This document shows, piece by piece, positions 15,951-24,895 of a stretch of 64,000 bases of DNA. Origin of the DNA: an uncultured Prevotellaceae bacterium (GTDB lineage: Bacteria > Bacteroidota > Bacteroidia > Bacteroidales > Muribaculaceae); the NCBI GenBank assembly GCA_900318535.1, contig ONKU01000008.1, forward strand, positions 124,001 through 188,000, read 5' to 3'. A model generated the notes under the pieces. That model made no database searches. It saw only the letters and a program-made list of their open reading frames with translations, and was not told the origin of the DNA. Position 1 is the stretch's first letter, and each line of letters starts with the position of its first letter. Position numbers and translations under genes: made by a program.

Positions 15951-16664
15951 ATGACACCTATCTATCATCGCATATTGCTCAAGCTCAGCGGCGAGTCGCT
16001 GGCAGCCGAGCAGGGTAGCGGCATCGACGCCCAGCGCGTGGCCGACTATGCCACCCAAATCAAGGAAATCGTGGACGCCGGCGTCCAGGTAGCCATCGTC
16101 GTTGGCGGCGGCAACATCTTCCGCGGCCTCAAGGGTGCCGCCCAGGGTTTTGACCGCGTCAAGGGCGACCAGATGGGCATGCTTGCCACGGTCATCAACG
16201 CGTTGGCCATCTCGTCGGCCCTCGAAGCCATCGGGCAGCCCGCCCAGGTCTTCACCGCCATCGGCATGTTCCCCATCGGCGAGCCTTACAGCAAGTGGCG
16301 CGCCATCGACGCCATGAAGGCCGGCAAGGTAGCCATCTGCTCCTGCGGCACGGGTAGCCCCTTCTTCACCACCGACACGGGCAGCACGCTGCGCGCCATC
16401 GAAGTGGAGGCCGACGTCATGCTCAAGGGCACCCGCGTGGACGGCATCTACACCGCCGACCCCGAGAAGGACCCCACGGCAACGAAGTTTGACCGCATCA
16501 CCTACGACGAGATCTACAACCGTGGCCTCAAGGTCATGGACATGACCGCCACCGTGATGGCCCGCGACAACAAGCTGCCCATCCACGTCTTCAACATGGA
16601 CGTGTTCGGCAACCTGCGCAAGGTCATGGCCGGTGAACCCATCGGCACCGTCGTCACACTTTAA
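15951..16664 (+). CDS. pyrH: Uridylate kinase (UMP kinase)
   Basis: 237 residues from the ATG at 15951. The amino-acid kinase fold motifs are all present: the N-terminal KLSGESLA (residues 9-16), the glycine-rich VVGGGNIFRG near 46-55, D-Q-M-G-M-L-A-T near 75-82, FTTDTGSTLRA near 139-149 and GVYTADP-like GIYTADPEKDP near 166-176. It phosphorylates UMP to UDP as a hexamer, the first step from UMP towards all other pyrimidine nucleotides. The longer frame from 15906 begins within a terminator stem and is rejected. No frr or tsf neighbour is present. Confidence 0.95.
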   Translation: MTPIYHRILLKLSGESLAAEQGSGIDAQRVADYATQIKEIVDAGVQVAIVVGGGNIFRGLKGAAQGFDRVKGDQMGMLATVINALAISSALEAIGQPAQVFTAIGMFPIGEPYSKWRAIDAMKAGKVAICSCGTGSPFFTTDTGSTLRAIEVEADVMLKGTRVDGIYTADPEKDPTATKFDRITYDEIYNRGLKVMDMTATVMARDNKLPIHVFNMDVFGNLRKVMAGEPIGTVVTL

Positions 16665-16681
16665 TGCGGGCTAACGCCCGC

Positions 16682-16712
16682 AGTTTAGGGTTTAGAAGTT
16701 AGAGTTTAGGGA
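16682..16712. repeat. Short degenerate 7-mer tract (TTTAGGG/TTTAGAG type)
   Basis: Irregular repeats of TTTAGGG, TTAGAAG and TTAGAGT directly follow pyrH. Related tracts occur at 4918-4933 and 34399-34425, and CTAGTTT/CTAGTCC tracts at 22251-22296 and 33651-33710. All are at gene ends. Confidence 0.6.
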
Positions 16713-16768
16713 GGCATCCGCGCTCGGGAGCCTCATGCTGAGGCGCAAAGCCGCTAAGAATATAAACG

Positions 16769-16796
16769 ACAACAAGTACAAATTTGTACTTGTTGT
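16769..16796. terminator. Perfect palindrome between convergent pyrH and LOG-family genes
   Basis: Two 14-base arms meet without a loop (ACAACAAGTACAAA and its complement), followed on the forward strand by TTTCTTTTTTG. It probably ends transcription from both sides. Confidence 0.7.
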
Positions 16797-16820
16797 TTTC
16801 TTTTTTGTTGTAGACCCTCC

Positions 16821-17780
16821 TTAGCGTGTCGCCTGTTGGCTGTAGGCCTGCAGGGTGTGGACGACTTCGTCGATGTCGTCGGTGAGGGTGAGCAGCAGGT
16901 TGCGGTATTTGCCGGTGTTCATCAGGCGGTCCATGAGGGGATAGACGGGGATTTCCTCGGTCCAGAATCGCTTGCCCAGGAAAATCATGGGACTGGAGAA
17001 GCCGTAGGACAGGTAGTGGTTCTGCACCGCTTCCTGGAAGATCTCCTGCAGGGTGCCCGCACTGCCTGGGGCATAAATGGTGCCGCCAAAGGCGAGGGTG
17101 AGGATGTGGTCCTCGCGCAAGCTGTTCTCGAAGTACTTGGCGATGTGGGTGGCAAACGGCGTTGACGGCTCGTGGCCATAGAGCCACGTGGGAATGCCCA
17201 GACTCACATACTCCTGCTGGGGATACTTGTCGATAACGCTGAAGGCGGTGCGCAGCCACCCCGCGTCCCTGAACGAGGGTGAGGGCGTCAACATGGCGAG
17301 GGCATCTTCCACGTCTCGGGTTGTGAACCCTGCCATCCAGGCTCCCAGGTGGGTCGCCTCCATGGCACCGGGACCACCGCCGCTCAGCATGATGAATCCC
17401 TCTTGGGTGAGGCGCTGGCTCAACAAGACGATATCACGGTAGATCGTGTCGGTCCTGAGCAGGGCATGCCCGCCCATGATGCCCACGCTGCGGCGATGGT
17501 CGTGGGTCTTGAAGAACCGCGCCAGCGCCGTGTGGATGCAGTGGTCGTGCAGGGTGCGCGCCAGCAGCTCCTTCACGTTGTTGGTGTGCTGTCCCATTGC
17601 CTTGTAGCGCTGATAAATCACACTGTCGAAGCACCGGTCAAAGCTGCTCTCGTCCTCGGGGTCGAATCGCTCATAGAGTTCGGCCGGATGGTAGAGCGAC
17701 CTGCGTGCCACGTCATAGGGAACCTCGGCCAGATAGGCCATCACGTCCTTCAGTTCTTCTTGTCCAGTAGATGTAATCAT
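16821..17780 (-). CDS. LOG family (lysine decarboxylase-like) protein, possible nucleotide phosphoribohydrolase
   Basis: 319 residues from the ATG at 17778-17780. Family signatures are MLSGGGPGAMEATHLGAW near residue 145 and YAPGSAGTLQEIFQEA near 242, the Rossmann-fold PGG-x-GT-x-x-E type motif of LOG proteins. LOG enzymes release free cytokinin or cleave nucleotide 5'-monophosphates; the length and insertions mark this as the longer LOG-like subgroup, whose substrate is uncertain. A reverse-strand TAACTTTG at 17819-17826 lies between the longest-frame start (17843) and 17780, so the inner start is preferred. Confidence 0.8.
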   Translation of the reverse strand: MITSTGQEELKDVMAYLAEVPYDVARRSLYHPAELYERFDPEDESSFDRCFDSVIYQRYKAMGQHTNNVKELLARTLHDHCIHTALARFFKTHDHRRSVGIMGGHALLRTDTIYRDIVLLSQRLTQEGFIMLSGGGPGAMEATHLGAWMAGFTTRDVEDALAMLTPSPSFRDAGWLRTAFSVIDKYPQQEYVSLGIPTWLYGHEPSTPFATHIAKYFENSLREDHILTLAFGGTIYAPGSAGTLQEIFQEAVQNHYLSYGFSSPMIFLGKRFWTEEIPVYPLMDRLMNTGKYRNLLLTLTDDIDEVVHTLQAYSQQATR

Positions 17781-17818
17781 AGGCTTGGTCCTTTTTTCGG
17801 GGGGATGTATGACTGCAG

Positions 17819-17826
17819 CAAAGTTA
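17819..17826 (-). promoter_or_regulatory. Promoter -7 element for the LOG-family gene
   Basis: The reverse strand reads TAACTTTG about 39 bases before the chosen start codon. No clear -33 TTTG was seen. Confidence 0.55.
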
Positions 17827-18013
17827 CCATTTATTTGTCTCATTTTCCTGCGTTTTTAACAGTTTCGGACTGTTAAAAAGTGTAATAATGTGGCGATATG
17901 GGGCAAAAAAGCCATTTTTTGTGCCTTTTTGCCCAGCATTTTACGCCAGAGGAGTAATTTTGTAGTCTCAAAATCTCCATTTCAGGTTTGTATATATTAA
18001 AAATGTGATAGCA

Positions 18014-19462
18014 ATGAAAAGAATTACGACATTAGTGCTCTCTCTCACTACCGTAGGCCTGTCGGCATTGGCTGGTGGCCTGCTCCATAACACCAACCAG
18101 CACATCGCTTTCATGCGCATGATGGCCCGTGGTGCCAGCCACGAGATTGACGCCGTTTACACCAACCCCGCCGGCTTGGCCTTTATGGACCATGACGGCT
18201 GGACGTTGTCGCTGAACATCCAGAGTGCCACCCAGTCGCGTGACGTACTCACAACGTTCGCCCTCTTCCCCGAGCCCGACCACACCCGCCTGTACAAGGG
18301 CAAGGCATCGGCTCCTGTGATTCCATCTCTTTATGGCGCCTATAAGAAAGACCGTTGGACATTCTCTGGTTTCTTCGGTTTCACCGGTGGCGGTGGCAAG
18401 TGTGACTTCGACAGCGGCCTACCCATGTTTGATGCGGCTGTTATGGCTGGTGTAGCATCACAAACGGCACCGCTCATTTTGAAGTTTCCCCAAGCTGCTG
18501 CTTTATTCCCCCAAGGATATGTTGATCCGTCTTTCTATGATATCGAGTCATCAATGAAGGGACGCCAATATATTTATGGTTTACAACTGGGTGGAACTTA
18601 TAAAATTCTTGATTGGCTGAGTGCCTATGCTGGTTTCCGTATGAACTATTTTGACGGTAACTATTCTGGCTTTATCACTGCAAGTGCAAATGATAAATTG
18701 AAGGGAGCCGTCGGCCAGATGCTGCCACTGGTTCAACAGTATGCTCCAGAATATGTACCTGTGCTCTCCGGAATGTCTGGCGAGGGAGGTTTGGCCAAGG
18801 TTGCACTCGATTGCTCACAAACTGGATGGGGCGTGACTCCCATCATCGGTGTGGATCTCGTGTGGAAGGGCTTTACCCTGGCTGCCAAGTATGAGTTCAA
18901 GACCAACCTCAGCATCGAGAACGATAACAAGACATTTGAAACTGATGTACCCGATGCTTTCAAGGAGAAGATGGCCGATTACAAGCATGGCGTGAATACG
19001 CCCAACGACCTGCCCGCTGTACTCTATACTGCTCTGGGTTATGAGTTCATCCCCGAGAAGCTGCGCGCCACCGTCGAGTATCACTACTATGACGACAAGC
19101 ATGCCGAGATGGCCCATGACAAGCAGACGCATCTCAAGCACGGTACCCATGAGGTGCTGGCCGGTGTGGAGTGGGACATCAACAAGATGTTTACAGTGAG
19201 TGGAGGTTTCCAGAACACCGACTATGGTCTGACTGACGATTATCAGACCCACACCTCATTCTCGTGCGACAGCTACTCCATCGGCTTTGGTGGCGCTGTG
19301 AACGTGAACGAGCATATCAAAGTGAACGTGGGCTACTTCTGGACCACTTATAAGGACTATGACCGCAGCGAGGAGAACTACTTCAACACCACGCTGCCCG
19401 GTAAGGACACCTACAGCCGCACCAACAAGGTGTTTGGCGCTGGCGTCGACTTCAAGTTCTAA
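18014..19462 (+). CDS. FadL/OmpP1-type outer-membrane transport protein
   Basis: 482 residues from ATG 18014 (the GTG at 18005 is less likely). A signal peptide (MKRITTLVLSLTTVGLSALA) is followed by GLLHNTNQHIAFMRMMARGA and IDAVYTNPAGLAFM, the conserved N-terminal hatch region of FadL-family channels, including the NPAG motif. The protein ends in beta-strands and a terminal phenylalanine (GAGVDFKF), as outer-membrane barrels do. FadL proteins let hydrophobic molecules cross the outer membrane; the ligand here is unknown. A segment near 18430-18780 is more AT-rich than the rest, within a loop-rich region. Confidence 0.88.
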   Translation: MKRITTLVLSLTTVGLSALAGGLLHNTNQHIAFMRMMARGASHEIDAVYTNPAGLAFMDHDGWTLSLNIQSATQSRDVLTTFALFPEPDHTRLYKGKASAPVIPSLYGAYKKDRWTFSGFFGFTGGGGKCDFDSGLPMFDAAVMAGVASQTAPLILKFPQAAALFPQGYVDPSFYDIESSMKGRQYIYGLQLGGTYKILDWLSAYAGFRMNYFDGNYSGFITASANDKLKGAVGQMLPLVQQYAPEYVPVLSGMSGEGGLAKVALDCSQTGWGVTPIIGVDLVWKGFTLAAKYEFKTNLSIENDNKTFETDVPDAFKEKMADYKHGVNTPNDLPAVLYTALGYEFIPEKLRATVEYHYYDDKHAEMAHDKQTHLKHGTHEVLAGVEWDINKMFTVSGGFQNTDYGLTDDYQTHTSFSCDSYSIGFGGAVNVNEHIKVNVGYFWTTYKDYDRSEENYFNTTLPGKDTYSRTNKVFGAGVDFKF

Positions 19463-19563
19463 GAGCTACTCTCCTAGGCAGAGCGCGCATCTGATGCTTG
19501 AGCTCTGGATAAAAGTAAAATGCATGCATCTGTAAGGATGTAAACCAGCATAGATTGCAATGG

Positions 19564-19592
19564 GCCCCAAGAGCGAAAATCACTTTTGGGGC
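19564..19592. terminator. Stem-loop between convergent FadL and downstream reverse gene
   Basis: GCCCCAAGAG pairs with CTTTTGGGGC (one G-T pair) around a nine-base AT-rich loop. It lies about 100 bases past the FadL stop. T tracts are weak on both sides. Confidence 0.5.
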
Positions 19593-19645
19593 TCATAGTA
19601 TCAGGTCCTGATTAGCTTTAATTGAGCATCAGGTGATGAGATTGT

Positions 19646-21442
19646 CTAGTCTTCTGAGGAATTGCGTTTGATAGTTCTCTTTTTTGTTTTTAATGCCTTA
19701 TTGGGTAGCACTGTTTGACCTTTTTTAGCTTTCGAGTATTTGATACGTTCTTCTGCAATAATGTCTGGAACACCCTTTTCACTGATGGTGATGATGAGAT
19801 TGTTGACACCATCACGCAAAGGTTGAACGTCAATAAGATATTTAGTTTTGCTCAACTGCTTGGTTTTACAAACTACACTATCGCAGATGTTCCCCTCATT
19901 ATCCATGATGTATCGATCTTCGACTTCGCAATTTATTAACAATGGATAATCTGGTTCACCTGTCTTTTTCTCTTTGTTAAGAGTTAATGTAGCGGTGTAG
20001 TGATTATTGTTTATCTTTTGGTTAGTAAGATTAAGAGATATGTATTTGCTGGCTAGCGATCTGGACTGAATTGAGAAAACTGGTGACTTGAGATTGTCAT
20101 ATTGAACCTGAACATCATAGTTGATGACAGTGACGCTATTTTCTAAATCACTACCCTCAAATTTGAGTTCATTGGGATAATACAAGTCACATTTGTATTG
20201 GATTGAGTTCCCATGTATGAGCTTAGAGTCTGCATTGATTATGCCATTCTCCGATATCATCTTTAGCTCAGCGTTGGTTGGCGTGATGGCTTTTGGCAGA
20301 TCGACTCGCACTTTGGTATCATAAGTCGCGTGTCTAAAGTCTATGAGTTTGCCCTCGTTGAGCGACAGGGTAAATTTCTCATCTTTAAAGGTCTTGATTA
20401 ATCCCCATTTTCCATTGAGTTTAACACAAACTTTTTCGTCAAAGCGTGTCCCGACTTCATCGAACTGCGGCGCAAGAATCTCGAGCGAATCACCCCACCA
20501 GATGGCTTTATTCCTTAGACCTGATTTTACACGTAATTTTGAAGTGTAATATTGCTGTTCAATGGTTCGAGGTTTAAATACCCTCTCTCCATTGACATAT
20601 TTGATGGATACAGGAGCGCAGAACGTGTTAAGATTGATAATGATATTACCTTCATCACCACATTTTGCCGGAAGTGTAGAATAGCCTCTGAAGTCATAGG
20701 TAAGAACCTTTTTCCAATCTTCGACTTCAGCTTGATGCTTACCATCCCAGTAGTCCTGATGCGCATACATGGGATTGAGAGTAATCACGTCGGGTTTTCC
20801 AATCACTTCAAATGTGAATAGTTTGTCCTTAACGACCGCGATACCGATGCCTTCATCGTTGATCGATGAAATAAAAGTCATTCGTTCTGGATCTATCGGT
20901 TGACCAGATCGATCAACGAATGTAACGGGCTGCAAATCCTTATTCAATAATACATAGTGCTCACATGGTGTATTCTTAGGTACACAGATAGCATAATCGT
21001 TCAAAAACGGGCAAGCATCTTTGAAGTTCAAACCATGAGGTTTACCATCAGTACCAATGAAATCATAACCATTCTCGTTCTTGACAAGTAACAAATGGTT
21101 GCTGAATCGATTATACTTGTAGGCGAGCTCGTAATGACCATCTTTGAGATTTGTAAATTGCCCCTTTGTATCAAAGAACCCTGTAACTTTATAAATGCTG
21201 TCAGGGTAAGTCGTGACAGCAAGGTCCTCGACAAAAGGCATGATATGGTCTTGGGTAAAAGCTAATTTTTCGCCGTCAAAAGTCCATAATGTACTCTCAC
21301 CGTTTGATTCCGAAATAATAAGGGGAGCACCTTCGGCGATATCGATCTTGTCGTAGTCGGGTTGAATGATCCATTGTGCAATTTGCGCATTGGCAATACT
21401 TGCCGTGATAATGGCCATTATCGATAGGAGTTTTCGTATCAT
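19646..21442 (-). CDS. Secreted protein of unknown function (WG-repeat-like N-terminal part)
   Basis: This 598-residue protein starts with a signal peptide (MIRKLLSIMAIITASIANA). The N-terminal half has loose repeats ending in short W/G or FDTKGQ-like turns (FFDTKGQFTNLKDGHYELAY, GTDGKPHGLNFKDACPFLN, KLNGKWGLIKTF), reminiscent of WG beta-propeller-like repeats. The C-terminal half is probably beta-sandwich, and the tail is Lys/Arg-rich. No catalytic motif was recognised. The gene is clearly more AT-rich than its neighbours, suggesting acquisition by transfer. It stands alone on the reverse strand and no consensus promoter was found. Confidence 0.6.
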   Translation of the reverse strand: MIRKLLSIMAIITASIANAQIAQWIIQPDYDKIDIAEGAPLIISESNGESTLWTFDGEKLAFTQDHIMPFVEDLAVTTYPDSIYKVTGFFDTKGQFTNLKDGHYELAYKYNRFSNHLLLVKNENGYDFIGTDGKPHGLNFKDACPFLNDYAICVPKNTPCEHYVLLNKDLQPVTFVDRSGQPIDPERMTFISSINDEGIGIAVVKDKLFTFEVIGKPDVITLNPMYAHQDYWDGKHQAEVEDWKKVLTYDFRGYSTLPAKCGDEGNIIINLNTFCAPVSIKYVNGERVFKPRTIEQQYYTSKLRVKSGLRNKAIWWGDSLEILAPQFDEVGTRFDEKVCVKLNGKWGLIKTFKDEKFTLSLNEGKLIDFRHATYDTKVRVDLPKAITPTNAELKMISENGIINADSKLIHGNSIQYKCDLYYPNELKFEGSDLENSVTVINYDVQVQYDNLKSPVFSIQSRSLASKYISLNLTNQKINNNHYTATLTLNKEKKTGEPDYPLLINCEVEDRYIMDNEGNICDSVVCKTKQLSKTKYLIDVQPLRDGVNNLIITISEKGVPDIIAEERIKYSKAKKGQTVLPNKALKTKKRTIKRNSSED

Positions 21443-21703
21443 ATAAAAAGAATTAAGCTTAAGATTACAAACTGGCGCAATTAGACAATAAAAAAGAAAT
21501 AGCTACACAATCAATCATTGATTACATAAGCAACTTTTTGCAAAAGTCGCAATAATTCCTGATGTATGCAAATTATCGCCCTATTTTAATTAATGAAACA
21601 TCTAGTAAACAATGATATAAAGAAAAAAGCATGTAGAGCCATAATCCGTAAAAACTTATCGGTTTCACGGATGGGCTAAGGTCATGTGTTAAGCCTTATG
21701 TGG

Positions 21704-22246
21704 TTAGCGCAGCAGGTTGGACATCATGGTGTTCCAGTCCTGGGCATCGGAGATGCTGCTGAGCATGCCCTCATGGGCGGGGAAGGCGAGGCTGTCGTTG
21801 AGGGTGTAGGTCACCCGCGGCAGCTTGACGTAGAGGCTGATGGTGTTCAACGTCTCGCCGTTCTTGAACTGCTGGCCCAGCTGCTTGAAGTCGTCGGCAT
21901 TGATGTAGTAGAGGCGGTCGCCCTTGTTGCACAGGTAGATGCGCGTGAAGTCGCGTTCGCCCAGCTCCTGGGCGCACTGCAGCAGGCAACGGGTGACATC
22001 AAAGCGGTCGAAACTGCGCTCGTCGGCCTCGCCCACGTTGAAGGCCAACTCCTTGGTGGGATTGAACCAGGGCTGCCTCACCTCGATGTTGATGCCGTTG
22101 TTGGCAGGGTCAAGGTTCTTGAGCTGCACGCGCGAGATGACCTTGCGTCCGCCGCGCACAGCGTCCACCGACACAAAGGCATGGGCGGCGACCAGCGCCA
22201 GCACCGCGATGATGGCGAGCAGTATAAGTTTGTCTTTGCGGGTCAT
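21704..22246 (-). CDS. Small membrane-anchored protein, last gene of the peptidoglycan-turnover operon
   Basis: This 180-residue protein has one N-terminal hydrophobic segment (LILLAIIAVLALVAAHAFV) acting as signal or anchor, then a soluble domain with two cysteines (TRCLLQCAQELG, YLCNKGD). No family was recognised. It follows the S66 carboxypeptidase gene by 35 bases on the same strand and is probably co-transcribed. A periplasmic location would fit a helper role in wall turnover, but this is inference from position only. Confidence 0.6.
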   Translation of the reverse strand: MTRKDKLILLAIIAVLALVAAHAFVSVDAVRGGRKVISRVQLKNLDPANNGINIEVRQPWFNPTKELAFNVGEADERSFDRFDVTRCLLQCAQELGERDFTRIYLCNKGDRLYYINADDFKQLGQQFKNGETLNTISLYVKLPRVTYTLNDSLAFPAHEGMLSSISDAQDWNTMMSNLLR

Positions 22247-22250
22247 TTGG

Positions 22251-22296
22251 TTTTTAGTTTCTAGTCCTTAGTCCCTAGTTTCTAGTTCTTAGTTTT
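22251..22296. repeat. Degenerate CTAGTTT/CTAGTCC tract
   Basis: Irregular 7-base repeats (TTCTAGTCC, TTAGTCCC, TAGTTTC and similar) overlap the last codons of the S66 gene. It is closely similar to the tract following rpoN at 33651-33710. Confidence 0.65.
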
Positions 22297-23337
22297 TTGT
22301 TCAAACTTTAGGGTGACGCCCTCGGGAGCAACGGTGAGTGTGGCGGGACAGCCCTCGATGATGGGGTAGTTCCAGCTCTCGTCGTGGCTGGCGGGGAAGT
22401 CGTAGCACACGGGGATGTTGTACTGGTTGAGGGTCTCGCTCAGCATCTCGAACATGTCGTTGTAGCCGTCGCGGGGTTCATATTCGGTGAAACGGCCCAC
22501 GATGATGCCTTTGACGTGGCTGAGCACACCCTTGAGGCGCAGTTGCTGCAGCATGCTGTTGACGCGCGGCATGCTCTCGCTCACGTCCTCAAAGAAGAGG
22601 ATGATGTCTTTGCCCCTGATGTTGTCGCGGTCCAGGAAATCCCACTGGCTGCTGCCGCCGATGTTGGTGAACACGGACATATTGCCGCCGATGACGATGC
22701 CGCGTGCCGTTCCCTGCTTGTTCAGCGGATGGGCGGGGACGGTGTAGCTGGGCAACTTGCCCATGAGCACGTCGCGCAACATCATGTTGACGTTGTCGTT
22801 GGCACCGCGCTCACCCAGGGCGCCGCCCATGTTGGCGTGCAGGCTCATCACTCCGCTGCACACCATGGCGCTGTGCAGGGCGGTAATGTCGCTATAGCCC
22901 ACGATCCACTTGGGGTGTTTTTTGAAGTCGGCATGGGTCATCGGATCCAGGAGCATGGCCGAGCCGTAGCCGCCGCGTGAACACACGATGGCCTTGATGG
23001 TCGAGTCGTTGAGTGCCCAGCGCAGGTCGGCGCAGCGCTCCTCGATGGTGCCGGCATAGGCATGGCACTTGCCGAGCACGTGCTGGCCGATGACGGGTTC
23101 AAAACCCCATGCGCGCAATGTTGCAGCGGCCTTCTCGGGGTTGTCGTTGCCAGGTGTGCTGGCGGGCGAGATGATAGCGATCTTGTCGCCGGGCTTGAGG
23201 GCCTTGGGCATCACCAGGGTTGTTGCCTTGTGTGTCCTGAGCGGGCCGTTACGGCGGGGTTTGCGTTGTCCGTTTGCCATGATGGTCGTGGTGGCAATTA
23301 AAGCGATAGCAGCAATTAAGAATAAACGTTTCATCAT
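22282..23337 (-). CDS. S66 family LD-carboxypeptidase, exported
   Basis: This 351-residue protein has an N-terminal signal peptide (MMKRLFLIAAIALIATTTIM). The S66 (LdcA/MccF) fold follows: KPGDKIAIISPAS near residue 46, the ICSRGGYGSAMLL segment near 118, the nucleophile region WIVGYSDITALH near 143 (Ser in GYSD), FFEDVSE near 245 carrying the probable Glu, and a His in FPASHDESWNYPI near 320. LD-carboxypeptidases trim the terminal D-Ala from tetrapeptides during peptidoglycan recycling. Cytoplasmic in E. coli, the enzyme here appears exported. It starts three bases after the NagZ-like gene. Confidence 0.88.
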   Translation of the reverse strand: MMKRLFLIAAIALIATTTIMANGQRKPRRNGPLRTHKATTLVMPKALKPGDKIAIISPASTPGNDNPEKAAATLRAWGFEPVIGQHVLGKCHAYAGTIEERCADLRWALNDSTIKAIVCSRGGYGSAMLLDPMTHADFKKHPKWIVGYSDITALHSAMVCSGVMSLHANMGGALGERGANDNVNMMLRDVLMGKLPSYTVPAHPLNKQGTARGIVIGGNMSVFTNIGGSSQWDFLDRDNIRGKDIILFFEDVSESMPRVNSMLQQLRLKGVLSHVKGIIVGRFTEYEPRDGYNDMFEMLSETLNQYNIPVCYDFPASHDESWNYPIIEGCPATLTVAPEGVTLKFEQKTKN

Positions 23338-23340
23338 TGA

Positions 23341-24453
23341 TTATTTGGTATTTGTCAGTTTCATGATTCTCTCGTGGGACTCTTGCAGACGCTCCCATGG
23401 AATGCGCCCCTGCTTGACCGAATTAACGATCATGTCCACCAGTTTGAAGGGTCTGTCGGCCTCAAAGCCGGTGCTGATGTTGTTGCCCACGCAGATGAGG
23501 TCGGCACCCGCATTGATGGCCAGTTCCAGCGCTGTGGGGATGCTGTACTGGTTGCGGATGGCCTGCATGTACAGGTCATCGGTCACCACCACGCCGTCAT
23601 AGCCCATCTGGCCGCGTAGCAGTCCGTTGATGGTTTTGGCCGACAGGGTGGCGGGATATTCGTCGTCGATGTTGCGGTTGAACAGATGGGCTGTCATGAC
23701 CATGTCGGCCTTGCCGGCCTCGATGAGCATCCTGAAGGGTTCCAGCTCCTGGGGCGTCCAGCCGTTGGTCACGTCCACGAAGCCGTAGTGCGAGTCGTCG
23801 ATGGCATTGCCGTGGCCTGGAAAATGCTTGAGGGTGCACAGCACGCCTTGGCGGTGACATTCGTCGATGAACCAGCCTGCATGACGGGCAATCACTTGCG
23901 GGTCAACTGAGTAGCAGCGCAGGAAATGGCCCACTGCGGCACAGTCGTGGTTGAGCACATCGACCACAGGCGCCAGGTTGACGTTCACGCCCGCCTCGGC
24001 CATCTCGCGGGCGAGCCGCGAGGCGTAATAGCGCGTGGTGTCCTCGTTATCGACGGTGCCCAGATACTCAGCCGTGACCGTGGGCAGGAAGCCGTATTGC
24101 GGCTTGAGGCGTGCCACCTTGCCACCCTCCTGGTCGGTGGCTATGAGCAGGGGATAGTCAGCCCAAGCCTGCAACTGGCTGGTCATGCGCGTGAGGCGTT
24201 CCTTGCTGGTGATGTTGCGGGATCCCAACGTGGCCTCGCCCGTCATGTCGATGTCAAACAGCACGATGGCGCCCACCTTGAGGTCGCGCACATAGCGTGC
24301 CGCGTCACAGTCCTCGGTCACGCTGTCGCCCCTGAAGCCCACCATGAGCATGCCGGCGGCATAGCGGCGCAATACCGAGTCGGGCGGCAGTTGTGCAAAA
24401 AGGCTATTGGCTGCCAGCAGCACAATAGCCAATGTTATTGACAAACGTCTCAT
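23341..24453 (-). CDS. Glycoside hydrolase family 3, NagZ-like beta-N-acetylhexosaminidase, exported
   Basis: 370 residues from the ATG at 24451-24453; the longer frame adds 25 residues before the signal peptide MRRLSITLAIVLLAANSLFA and is rejected. The NagZ signature KHFPGHG is at residues 209-215 with the catalytic-loop DSH at 220-222, and VVTDDLYM holds the likely nucleophile Asp292. This His-on-a-loop arrangement is specific to the N-acetylglucosaminidase branch of GH3. It would remove GlcNAc from muropeptides. Unlike classical cytoplasmic NagZ it carries a signal peptide, consistent with periplasmic recycling. It sits 10 bases after the beta-flower gene in a four-gene operon. Confidence 0.9.
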   Translation of the reverse strand: MRRLSITLAIVLLAANSLFAQLPPDSVLRRYAAGMLMVGFRGDSVTEDCDAARYVRDLKVGAIVLFDIDMTGEATLGSRNITSKERLTRMTSQLQAWADYPLLIATDQEGGKVARLKPQYGFLPTVTAEYLGTVDNEDTTRYYASRLAREMAEAGVNVNLAPVVDVLNHDCAAVGHFLRCYSVDPQVIARHAGWFIDECHRQGVLCTLKHFPGHGNAIDDSHYGFVDVTNGWTPQELEPFRMLIEAGKADMVMTAHLFNRNIDDEYPATLSAKTINGLLRGQMGYDGVVVTDDLYMQAIRNQYSIPTALELAINAGADLICVGNNISTGFEADRPFKLVDMIVNSVKQGRIPWERLQESHERIMKLTNTK

Positions 24454-24463
24454 TGCCACGCGT

Positions 24464-24895
24464 TTACTTGTCAAAGAAGTGGAAGAAGTAGTAGCAGGCA
24501 ATCCAATCGACGCGCACACCGCGGGCAAAGCCGATGGTCTCCTTGTTGGCGTTGGTCACCTTGCCGTCGTTGATGCTGATGCAGCCCAGCAGGTTGCTCT
24601 CGCCGTCACGCACGGTGCCGTCGGGGTTGATGTAGCCGATGCGGTTGCCCGTGGTATCAAAGATTTCCAGCTCCTTGATGACGCCCATTGCCGTGCCCTT
24701 GACATCGCGCACGGTGCCGTCGTCGTCAAACAGGCCGGCCGATCGGCCCGTGGCGTCCCTGACGACGCCGTTGCCGTTGATGCGGCCAATGCTGTTGAAG
24801 TCGGCATCGCGCAGCACTTGTGCGCCAGCCTGGGTTGCCATGATGCCGGCCAGTGCCAGCACCGCAGCAGTGATGTATAATCTAATCGGTTTCAT
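24464..24895 (-). CDS. 5-fold beta-flower protein, exported
   Basis: This 143-residue protein has a signal peptide (ITAAVLALAGIMATQAGA) and then about five repeats of roughly 18-20 residues of the form G-x-I/G-x-x-DG-x-V-R-D (NGNGVVRDATGRSAGLF, DDDGTVRDVKGTAMGVI, NPDGTVRDGESNLLGCI). This matches the small Bacteroidota family called 5-fold beta-flower proteins, thought to be compact five-bladed structures of unknown ligand. It is the first gene of the operon with the NagZ-like and S66 enzymes, so binding of wall fragments or assembly with those enzymes is a testable idea. Its promoter (TAACTTTG at 24954-24961, reverse strand) gives a leader of about 55 bases. Confidence 0.75.
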   Translation of the reverse strand: MKPIRLYITAAVLALAGIMATQAGAQVLRDADFNSIGRINGNGVVRDATGRSAGLFDDDGTVRDVKGTAMGVIKELEIFDTTGNRIGYINPDGTVRDGESNLLGCISINDGKVTNANKETIGFARGVRVDWIACYYFFHFFDK

